From the NCBI GenBank assembly GCA_019279435.1, contig JAAALK010000286.1, forward strand, positions 27,485,931 to 27,549,930: DNA of 64,000 nt, in the 5' to 3' direction. The position numbers and the translations under genes were made by a program. Below the pieces are notes generated by a model that made no database searches, had not been told where the DNA came from, and saw only the letters and a list, made by a program, of their open reading frames with translations. Of the stretch, positions 43,767 to 53,239 are shown in pieces. Each line of letters begins with the position of its first letter. Position 1 is the first letter of the stretch. Source of the stretch: Zizania palustris. Lineage: Eukaryota > Streptophyta > Magnoliopsida > Poales > Poaceae.

Positions 43767-46757
43767 TCAGTCGTCGTCGAAGATGATGGAGCCCTGTGCG
43801 CTCGGAGTGATTGATCGGCCCAAATCCTCGTAGTAGCGAAGTATTCCAAGGGCAGACACTTGTCCGGAGAGTTCTCCATAACGTATGCCTGCCGTCTTCA
43901 TTTGCTTCGCTGCTCCTTGGATCCTCTTTAGCCGGCGCAGCAGAGTTACATTGTCATCCGAAGGTAGTGATCCAGTAGTACCGAAGTACTCCAAGACACC
44001 TAACATTTGTTCAATGACCTCCGAAGCCACCTTCTCGGACTTAACCTTTTCTTCAATAAGCATATCCTTGGCCGAAGTTGTTTCAGCTAAAACTCCGGAG
44101 ATTCGAGCGTTCTCCGTAGTCAAAGCATTCTTTTGAGTTCGGAGTTGGCCAGCCTCTTCTTGTAGCCTTGCAAGTGCGGAGTCCTTCGCAGCATCCTCCG
44201 TCCGCAGTCTTTCAATCTCCGCTCGAAGCACAACTCTTTCTGCTTCGAGCTCTTTCCTTGCAGCTTCCAAACTTTGCCTAGCCCTTCGCTCTGCTATTAT
44301 CACATTGTCCATTTGAGATACTCGACCTTCGGAGAAGTTAAGATTTCTTTGAAGAGTTTCGTTCTCTTCCCGAAGTTGAGCAATTTCGTTTTCATTCGAC
44401 AAAGCTGCAGCGCGGGCTAAGACTGCTTGCTAAGAAAAAGAAAAACTAGAATAAGAAATTATTCATATATAATTCATTATTTGGTTCGAAGATGCTTTAT
44501 ACCTGATAAGCTGCTCTTTCCACAGCAAGGTTAAGCTCCGAACCCTTCACTCTGCTTAAACGGGCTACCAGTTCTGTTTCCCCGACTTGGCGACTGGCTT
44601 CACCCAAAGGTTTAACCAAAGTCCCAAGTCCGGTTTTCTCCTCCAAAAAAGGAGTTATGAGAGGAAGCAGTTTCGAAGCTTTCTGGTCAGCCCTGCTTAG
44701 CGAAGGTCCGGAGGTTTCTTCCGAGGCCCTTGGAACTTCAGAAGATGGCCCCCCCTCAGTCGATTCACTTTCGTCCGTTGACTCAGATGAAGTCGATCCT
44801 TGAGCTGGGAGGGGCTCGATGTGTCTTTTTCCTCTTCCAGGCCCCGGTAGAGCAACTCCCGGTTGCGGCCCCGAAGTTGTCGAAGGTCTTAGAGTTGTAT
44901 CTTCGAGGGATACTTCGACAACAGGAGGCTCTGAAAAACCAAAAATATTACACATTGTATAATTTTGCAAAAATTGATAAGAATTAAGCAAAATTTACCT
45001 TCGATATTCTCTGGAATATCGAGCACCGGGCTGATCGGAGGATCATAAGTGTAGTCCTCATCCGAATCAGCCGTTAAATCTTGGGCTACAGGAGCATCGT
45101 CCTGAAGAACCCTCGTTACTTCTTCGAGAATCGAAGCCATAGTGACTTCGATTCCCCCTTCATCCACTGAAACTCCGGCCTGAGTTGTGTCTTCCTGAAC
45201 TACCGAAGTCATTGGTTGATCAACATTGTCTCCAGACTCCGGTATGTTCGCAGGCACTTCGGCCTCATTCACACCCATAGGGGCTTCGTTTTGTTCTCCC
45301 TGGGTATCCGGAGCTCTTACTTCTTCGATGTTGGTTTGAGGCTCCGGAATACCTGCAGTGTCTTCAATGAGAATACTTCGTTGAGCTGCATCTTCGTCAA
45401 TTAATCTTACTAGTAAAGTACCTTCGTCTTCTTTAGAGCTAGAAACCGAAGCTTTTGAGCTCGAAGGTGCGAGGTTTTTCGGCTTCCGAGCCACCTTCTT
45501 CGTCGGAGTCCTTGCGGAGCTGGAGGCTCCAGCTTCGGCTACTCTCTTCTTGGGTCCTTTCTCTTGAGGCACCCAGTCCATCAGAGGGGGCGGAGTTAAC
45601 TCCAACATTCCCCATACTCTGTTAAATCGCTCCCAACTTCCGACTAATTTGATTTGCCATTCTTTCTCGGACGAAGTTGGGGCACCAAGAATCTTCTCCG
45701 AAGCCCTCACAATTTGCTCTGAAGTAATAGGGGCTGAAGAAGCTAAAAAATAACTCAAGTTAATCTTTCTTCGAAGTAAATATGTATTATGCATGTTGAG
45801 TTCGAAGTTACCTGCGGGGCTCGAAGTATAATTGATTTTACGAAGGCCGCCTTCGGAGTCATCTTCGAAGATGATTGGCCAGTTGGCCATCAGTGGAGGA
45901 ATTTGAAGACCGATGAATTCTTCGGCCAAATCTCGCATACTGAGCCTCCGACTAATTTTTTCAAGCAGGTTCAGGCGGGCTTCGAGCTGACCTTCGTCGG
46001 GTTGCACTAGAGCTTCCTTCCGGAATCTGATTTCTTTGAGAGGTCCAGCTAGAGGACTGTTAACTCCGACTTCGGCGTAAAACCACCGCAGCACCCAATC
46101 AGTATACCATCTAGCGTTGATGGCCTTAGCAGGGAATCGCAGAGCGTATTCATCTCGAAGCCTAAAATTGATGCTTCCGAAGGCAACCAATACTTTTTCA
46201 CCTCCGGAGCCTACGGAAGTCTTCGGCTGACAAGTTGCTCTATGCAGTGCTGCGAAGACTTCAGCCCTCCCCTCACAACCTTCGGCTCTCAGAGCCCATT
46301 CGAAGATAGCTAATCTAGCTACAGCATTCGGAGACAGCTGGGGGAGGGTTACATGAAACAAGTCAAGGACTTCGGCCAAGAAATCTACAGCAGGGAGGCC
46401 CAAGCCTGCTTCGAAAAAAGCTTCGAACACTACGACTTCTCCGGGTCTTGGTGATGGGATTGCTTCTTTGCCTGGTTTTCGAACCATTACCCCATTGCTA
46501 ATCTTACCCCCTGCTGTGATTGCCAAGGACTCTCTTTTGCAGGTCGAAGGTCCCAATTCAAAGGACTGATCCAAATATTTGGTCGATGGAGGGCACAGAC
46601 CTTGGTCATCGGGGATTTGGGGATTTCTCCCCCCTGCCGCCATGGACATTGCCGCCTGCATCGAGGGTGCCGCCGCCAATGTTGCCGCCGCTGCTGCTGC
46701 GGCTGCCTGCTGCCGAGCCAAGGTTGAAGGCGGCGCAGATCCTTTGGTCTTCACCAT
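43767..46757 (-). CDS. Antisense spliced gene of element G (PF04195-like domain plus coiled coil), predicted 926 residues
   Basis: Exons 46757-45812, 45742-44999, 44930-44503 and 44429-43767. Introns of 69, 68 and 73 bp have GT donors (GCAG|GTAAC, GAAG|GTAAA, TCAG|GTATA) and AG acceptors, and all joins keep frame. The start is ATG at 46757, with a TATA box ~150 bp upstream. Protein: Ala-rich N-terminus, a domain (VVVFEAFFEAGLGLPAVDFL, LFHVTLPQLSPNAVARLA, WYTDWVLRWFYAEVGV) resembling the 'putative gypsy type transposon' family PF04195, basic then acidic Ser/Thr/Glu-rich low complexity, and a C-terminal heptad-rich coiled coil (about residues 720-850: LREENETLQRNL, LEAARKELEAERVVLRAEIE). Similar antisense genes occur in Tat relatives such as Grande. 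Function unknown; structural or regulatory roles are possible. Confidence 0.82.
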
Positions 46758-46900
46758 CGCGATTGCCGGATCAACTTGAGAGAATGGGAACTAGGGCTCA
46801 AGAACTCGAAAGTTAGGGCTCAAGAACTCAAGAACTCAAGAACTCAAAAGGCTTTTGACTGGGAGCGAGCGGTGAAAAGGTAATCGAGTAAGTTCCAGAG

Positions 46901-46914
46901 TTCTTTATTTATAA
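46901..46914 (-). promoter_or_regulatory. Candidate TATA box of the G antisense gene
   Basis: The minus strand reads TTATAAATAAAG, about 145-155 bp before the ATG at 46757. A run of CAAGAACT repeats (46814-46850) lies in the predicted 5' leader. This suggests a promoter independent of the LTR. Confidence 0.65.
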
Positions 46915-47243
46915 CCTAAAACTTTCCGTTTGTTACCGTTTGGGCTCTGCCCTTTCGCATTCCCGCCTGTTATTTTCCTCCGAAAATAACGCCTCATATA
47001 ACTCCGTTAGAAACAGAAACTAACGGCTATATTTTCTAAGTCTAAAAAGACTTTCGAACTTCCTGAGTCAGTTCTAAGATAGTTCGAAAAGTAATTACTT
47101 TATGACTGATTCGAAGTTCATATCTTCATGTATTTCGGAGATAAAACAAAAATCAATAACCCCTATGATTGGTTATCTTTTCTTTCCGTATACTGCTCTC
47201 CTAACGTTACAGGCCGAACGGAGAAGCGTATTCGAGGGGCTAC

Positions 47244-47738
47244 TGTTGGGGGAAAATATCTCATCTTCAGGGTTATTGCCAAAGCAGCATGAAGACAGCC
47301 AGCCAGTTCGAAGATTGTCCGAAGGCCATCTTCGAAGGTGCATGGAACCTGGTTCGAAGCCTGAAGGCAGGCATTGGTTCGAAGTATGTCTTCGAACCAA
47401 AGTCCTTCAGGATCTTTTCTGCCAGCTAAGATGGAAGACTTATCTTCTATCCTATTAGATTAGTCTTTTACCATTTTAGCCCTATTAAGGAAACCGAATA
47501 GTTTCCTTAATGTCGGTTGTAATAAAGGGGTAAATAGGTCTTTTCCTTAATATTTAGGCCTATAAATACCCCCCATTTTGCCCTGTAATGAGGACCGATT
47601 ACAAGTGAATCAATACACACTTTCGAACTATTCTAAGCTATTATCCTTTCGGAGGCTTGGAACAGTTTGCTTCGCAAACACTTCGTTTGTTAGTTTCTTT
47701 TCTACAGAAACCTGTTAGCGTAATCTTTTACGCCAACA
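47244..47738 (+). repeat. 3' LTR of element G (495 bp)
   Basis: Appears identical to 36036-36530. Preceded by GAGGGGCTAC, a short polypurine tract, and followed by ATAGC (47739-47743). Confidence 0.95.
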
Positions 47739-47743
47739 ATAGC

Positions 47744-50613
47744 GACCGTAACTTTTGGCACTAATACTCCCGTAAGAGAGCTATCGCAAGTCTATATGTA
47801 CATTGTCAGCGAGCACGCACTACAAATCATAGGAGATTATAAGATAATTAACGTAGTAGAGTAAAATAATACGTGTCACAAAAGGTAAGGATTTACATGG
47901 TCTCTGAACCAAGTGAGGAAACTAGGCCCACCATTTACTCCTTCTCGACGCAATTTATCTAATTGCTTCTCCGTTGGTTGATGACCAGACGTCAAGTATT
48001 TCGAATCAAACATATTGTCATTGTAATGAATAGGTAAACAAACGTGTATAAAATTTGGAGGTAAAATATAAAACTAAAAAAATCACTTACGCGAAATATT
48101 GTTCCATCTCTTCCATATTTGAGTACATGTAGAGCAAGGCATATGTTCGTTCTTCCTGAGTTACATAATATGTCGTGGAGACACCAACAGTTATGCCCTT
48201 CCACCCAAATATTTGGAGATCACTCAAGGATTGTCTTCATCCATATGGTACCGTGTAGCAGGTGTGTTGACATTGTCATGCTCAACGAAGTATACACTAG
48301 TGAAGTATGCTATCTCTTTCAATTCAAATTCTTCTGCGATGCAACCTTCAACTCTGGCCTTATTACCAACCATCGCTCTAAGCTTCTTTAGGGACCTTTC
48401 AATATGATATATCCACCTATATTGCACAGGGCCACCTACCTTAGCTTCATATGGCAGATGAACTAGTAAATGTTGCATTGGATTGAAGAACCTTGGAGGG
48501 AATATTTTTTCCAATTTACATAAAAGCACCGGGATCTCTTTCTCTAGCATCTCCATCATATCTTTCTTAATTTCTTTCGCACAAAGTTGTCTATAAAAAT
48601 GGCTCATCTCAGCTAACGCCTTCCACACATCATCATTCAGGTACCCGCGAAACATTACAGGAAGGAGTCTTTCCATTATTATGTGGTAATCGTGACTTTT
48701 CAATCCATTTAATTTCCCTGTCTTCAAATTCACAGCTCTTCTAAATCCTGCGGCGTAACCATCTGGGAATTTCAAATTTTTCAACCCCCTCATTACTTGT
48801 TTTTTTCTCTAGGTTTTAAACAAAATGGGGCACGTGGCTTGCCACCACTATTCGTCAACTCAAGGGTTGGTCGATTACAAATCTCAGATAAATCTCTTCT
48901 CGCCTTTACATTATCTTTTGTCCTGTCAGTAAAATCCATACATGTACTTATAATGCTTTCACCAACATTACGTTCCTGATGCATAACGTCAATGTTGTGC
49001 ATCAGAATTAGTGATTTGACATACGGCAGTTCCCATAAGCCACATATGTGGGTCCAATTATGTTCGGTTCCGAATCCTACAAATCCATCCTCATTTTCAT
49101 TAAGGACCAACTCATTCAGCATATCAGCGATTTCTCTACCATTTAAATGCCTTGGTGGTCCCTTTACAACAATACTGTCCTTCTTGAAATTGTTCCTCTG
49201 TAACCTAAATGGGTGATTCAAGGGCAAAAAGCATCTATGGCAATCAAAGTAACAAATCTTTCCCCCGAAGTTCAGACAGAAACAATCTGTGTCCTTCGCA
49301 CATATCGGGCATGTCAACCTTCCATGACAACTCCAACCAGAAAAAATATTGTATGCCAGAAAATCGTGGACCGACCACAGATACGCAACTCGAAGATTGA
49401 ATTTTTGCTCCTAGTCATAGTCATATGCTTCAACTCCTTTCCACAATTGTTTCAACTCTTCAATTAAGGGCTTCAGCATCACGTTTATTCGTGTTCCAAG
49501 ATGCTCTGGACCGGGTATAATGAGACACAGGAACATAAATTCATATTTCATACAAAACGAAGGTGGAAGGTTGTATGGAATAGCAAACACAGGCCAACAA
49601 GAGTACGATGATGCGGTTACATTGAAAGGCGTGAATCCATCTGTTGACAACCCGATGCGAACATTCCTTGCATCACTAGCAAAGTCTGCATCAAAATCAT
49701 CTAGAGCCTTCCATGCCTCACCATCAGATGGGTGCACCATTACTTGATTATTCTCACGTACACCTTCTTTATGCCATCGCATATGTCTAGCGGTTTTCTT
49801 TGAGAGAAACAATCGTTTCACCCGAGGTGTAAGAGGCATGTAACGAAGTTGCTTATGAGCAACCTCTATCATCACCTTCTCTCCGTCTTCATTTACGACC
49901 TCTACGAATCTCGGTTTACCACATTTTAAGCATTTCACCTCATTACTATGTTCTTTCCAGAACAACATACAATTATCTCGGCACACATCAATCTTGTCAT
50001 ACTCCATACCGAGAGCAGAAAGCATTTTCTTTGACTGGGACATGTCTTTCGGCACCTTATGGTTCTTAGGAAGGATATCGCTGATCAGATTCAAGAGCTC
50101 CTTATAACAATTGTTTGAAAATGCAAACTTTGACTTAATAGCCATAATACGAGTCACGAAAGCGAGAACGCTTACGGTGGTGTCCTCATGCAATGGCTCT
50201 TCTGAACCTCGAAGGATGTCGAAAAACTTTTGAACCTCCGGTGTTGGAGGATCCTCAGGGTTTGATTCAAACTCTGGTCGTATAGCATCAAGCATCTCAT
50301 CCATCCTATCATAAGCAACACTATCATCTTCTTCTTCCACTACTAATACCGTTTTTTCACAGCCTGTCTCGCCGTGAAAAGACCAAACTTCATAACCTGG
50401 CATGAAACCATATTTGCAAATATGCAATGACAACGTCCTCTTGTCTTGCCAACGAGAATTTCTGCACTTCATGCATGGGCACCTCGCGCCAGTGTTTGTT
50501 GTCAAAGCGAATGCACGATCAACAAATTTCTCAGCGTTGATTACACACTCCCTCGTGTGAGCTCCACTTTTCATCCAACCACTATACATCCACCGTCGGT
50601 CGCCCTCAGTCAT
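47744..50613 (-). pseudogene. F transposase (TNP2 type), main part
   Basis: The likely start is the ATG at 50613 (MTEGDRRWMYSGW), giving the Transpos_assoc-like N-terminus (CPCMKCRNSRW, HICKYGFMPGYEVW). The PF02992-type core follows: HMRWHKEGVRENN, RIGLSTDGFTPFN, IPGPEHLG, GWSCHGRLTCPIC, HNIDVMHQERNVGES. Then DUF4218 (GLKSHDYHIIMERLLPV, FFNPMQHLLVHLPYEA, ERSLKKLRAMV), LQIFGWKGITVGV, and PSFLTWFRDHV near 47900. Disruptions: in-frame TAG at about 49411, frame change near 48793, another near 48224, and element G after 47743. It would cut and join the CACTA ends. Exon borders include a donor GTAAGT at ~48091. Confidence 0.87.
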
Positions 50614-50702
50614 TCTATAGGCAAAACATTCATTCAATTGAGAATGCATCATAAGTACCACGGGCCTATGTCTATAGGAAAAAATAGGTCCTAAACCCAC
50701 CC

Positions 50703-50891
50703 AAGAGTGACCGACAAAACGTGGTATTTATGATGAGCCATGAGTCCGAATGAAATTTCAGCAGCATAACCCCGTTGTTCTCCAATTGCATGCCTGATAG
50801 TGGTGCAATGGAGAACAACAAGGTTATGTTACTGAAATCCCATTCGGACTCATGACTCATCATAAAACCACGCTCTGTCGCCCACTCTGAG
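50703..50891. repeat. Long imperfect hairpin near the TNP2 5' end
   Basis: An arm from about 50705 to 50790 is the imperfect reverse complement of 50803-50889, with a ~12-base loop at 50791-50802. Paired strings include CATAACCCCGTTGTTCTCCA with TGGAGAACAACAAGGTTATG. A small minus frame spans it but shows no protein signature. It could be a MITE-like insertion or a foldback in the CACTA leader. Confidence 0.75.
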
Positions 50892-50910
50892 GCTGTCCAA
50901 AAAGGGACAA

Positions 50911-50965
50911 TTTCGGACCTACACATCTCACACGCATGACACGTGTGAGACATGTTGGTCCGAAA
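50911..50965. repeat. Second short hairpin beside the long one
   Basis: TTTCGGACCTACACATCTCA at 50911 pairs with the segment ending TTGGTCCGAAA at 50965; arms of about 25 bp with few mismatches and a loop of ~6 bp. Confidence 0.75.
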
Positions 50966-51156
50966 CGGGTGACGCATAGGTTTCGTTACACTATCTACGT
51001 TGTTGTCAAATAAAAAATTGCATACGAAAAGAAATATATATAATAAAGTATATATATATATAATATACTAATCACCATAATGAAATCATCAACAAACCAG
51101 AAATTAACACAAAAATATAATTAAGATCATATATAATAGCACATCTCATAGTAAAC

Positions 51157-51161
51157 ACTTG
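51157..51161. other. Left target-site duplication of element H (ACTTG)
   Basis: ACTTG before the left LTR; repeated at 62042-62046 after the right LTR. Confidence 0.95.
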
Positions 51162-53175
51162 TGAGAAACCAAGGGTGGTTTCGGAGTTGTGATGAGTGAT
51201 TGACAGGCTTTTACCCTCTGTTCGAAGGGTACCTCCGAAGGGGCTTCGGAGGTGGTACTTCCGAAGGATGTTCGGAGGTGGTGTCACCGGAGTGTGTTCG
51301 GTGTTTGCTTGCTGCAGCTGTGCAGCGGAGTGTGCTCGTCGGAGGGGTCCGACAGTACGCGATGACTGGGTTCATACCGAAGGCTTCGGTACTTTGGGCG
51401 GTTCACCGGAGCGTGTACCGGAGGATGCTAACCCGGAGAGGTCTCCGGAGTACTGGATACACTTGTTTGCTTGTCGGTGGTGCGCAGGGACTTCGGAGGC
51501 GACGGACAAGGTTCGAGCCAGGTGAACCTGGGTCAAGCGGGAGGCTTGATGCCAGGGGAGCGGGGAGCTCCGTCACGGTGGCTGCGAAGGTGGTCCGGGT
51601 CGGTCCTCGGGTCGAGGCGTGCCAGGTGAAGGCAGAGAGTGCGGAGTGTGGCTCCGACTGAAGGTACTCCGAGACAAATTCCTCGGAGGTGAGGCACTTC
51701 GAAGGTACTCCGAATGGAGTGACTTCGGAGTTGGTGGACCAAGTCCTCTGCGGAGGCAAGGGTTCGAAGTGTGCTCCGGAGGGAGACACTCGAAGTACCC
51801 GACGAAGGTCTCAGAAGTCGAGGCGCATCGAAGGCATGGTCCGGGTGAGGCTCGTCGAGGAAGTGTGCTCGGGGAGAGGCACTGCGACGGAGTGCTCATG
51901 GAATGCTTCATGCGGAGGCCTTGGACGAAGGAGGGACTTCGAAGGGTGGAACTCCGAAGGTGGGGCTTCGGAGTAAGGAAGACTTCGGAGCGAGGCTAGC
52001 TTCGGAGCAAGGTTGTCTTGTGGTGCTTCGGCCATGCATGGCTTCGGTACACGGACGGACGGTGTTCGAGCTGGGAGTAGCTGCGAAGCCGTGGTGGTCC
52101 ACTCCGGAGGTGGTGGTGCGAAGGCCCAAGGGCTTTGACGGCTTCGGCTTAAAACCATCACTGTATTGAAGGACATCTTCGGCGAAGCGAAGGCCAACAG
52201 GCTCCAGGCTTCTCGCCGAAGCTACCGCACCCTCCGGTGCGAAGGGAGGTTCCAGAAGTCAACACTGTAAAGGCTGACACTGACTGCTCTGCAAAAAGCT
52301 GTCACTGTCCCCTCTGCAGCTGACAGAGAAGCCTCCAGAATAAAGGTGGACTACCTTTTGTGCCCCTTAGTGCTGTAGAGACAAATCAGTTGTAAACCCT
52401 AGGGGTAAAGTAGTCACTTCCTTAGGATGAAGCCGTGGGCTATAAATATGGGGGCTCGGTAGGTAACATTTAACACTTTGAGCATTTACTGTTGAGCTCC
52501 TGTAGACAGACCTCGCTGTATTCATTCTGAGTTCAATTTATTTTGTGTTCCTTGTTCAAGCGGCGAAGCCCTGCTTCTTTGTGCTTTTTGCTTGAGCTTG
52601 CTTTACATACCTCGCTAGATTTAGTGCACCGAAGCCTGTTTGGGCGAAGGTTGTTATTCTCGCGAAGTGTGTTTTTCAGTGTGTTGTCGCTCTGTGTAAC
52701 ACGAGGCAGGACCTCGCAGCTTACTAGCGAAGCCCCGAACGTAGCCCGTTTTGCTTCCTGTGTCGAACCCCTTAGCGTAGTCCGTTTTGTGTGCGTGTAG
52801 ACCTTCGCGTACGAAGCCCAGCACCTGTTGCTGTCGCCAAGTACTTGGTCGAAGTCCTCAGAGGGCTGTCCACTCTTGCGAAGGGTGAAGTGCGAAGTCT
52901 GCTCAAAGCACCCTGTGTGCGAAGCCTGCACTGACTTAGCAGAGTAGATTTTCGAGGGTTGTCAGTGGAGCGAAGTCTTCTTGGCTTCAAACTTTTGCTC
53001 CTCCGAAGCCTGTGTTCGAAGGTGTCGAAGTACCTCCGAACCAGACCTTCGAAGGTAGTGTTCGAAGCCTGTTTCGCAGAAGACAGAACTGAAACCGAAG
53101 GCTAAGTTTTAGCCCGAAATTTTAAAAGCTCCCATTCACCCCCCCCCCCCTCTGGTCGCTGTTTCCGGTCCAACA
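51162..53175 (+). repeat. 5' LTR of element H (2014 bp)
   Basis: TGAGAAACC...GGTCCAACA. TATA box CTATAAATATG at 52440-52450. The first 1.1 kb is dense in CTTCGGAG/CTCCGAAG palindromes. A C-run near 53137-53150 is longer than in the 3' LTR. About ten base differences from 60033-62041 were seen by eye. Long frames within it on both strands are not taken as genes. Confidence 0.95.
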
Positions 53176-53177
53176 AT

Positions 53178-53189
53178 TGGTATCAGAGC
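53178..53189 (+). other. Primer binding site of element H (tRNA-iMet)
   Basis: TGGTATCAGAGC, two bases after the LTR, the canonical Ty1/copia site. Confidence 0.93.
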
Positions 53190-53239
53190 AGTTTAAGATC
53201 ACCAGTTGACCTTAACCGGTTTTGTGATCTGTTGGCGAC

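Larger units (their letters stand above)
36036..47738 (+). mobile_element. Element G: apparently intact, very young Tat-lineage Ty3/gypsy retrotransposon with an antisense gene
   Basis: An 11,703-bp element with 495-bp LTRs that appear identical, ATAGC duplications, a PBS, one open gag-pol frame (1798 residues), a 60-bp tandem array and a 4.7-kb region carrying an antisense spliced gene before the 3' LTR. Dual RNase H places it in the Tat clade; short LTRs and an antisense gene resemble Grande/Retand-type elements. It landed in an exon of the CACTA transposase. Of all the elements here, this is the one that could still be mobile. Confidence 0.95.

Noticed and set aside
51196..52990. Several 70-150 codon frames on both strands in the H LTRs, repeated at 60067-61802
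   Set aside because: They lie wholly within LTR sequence, duplicate exactly with the LTR, overlap each other on both strands and show no protein family motif. Low stop density comes from the GC-rich palindromes.
53178..53189. tRNA gene fragments
   Set aside because: The tRNA-like strings at 10028, 18477, 19929, 25671, 36533 and 53178 are primer binding sites next to LTRs. No cloverleaf-length sequence accompanies them.
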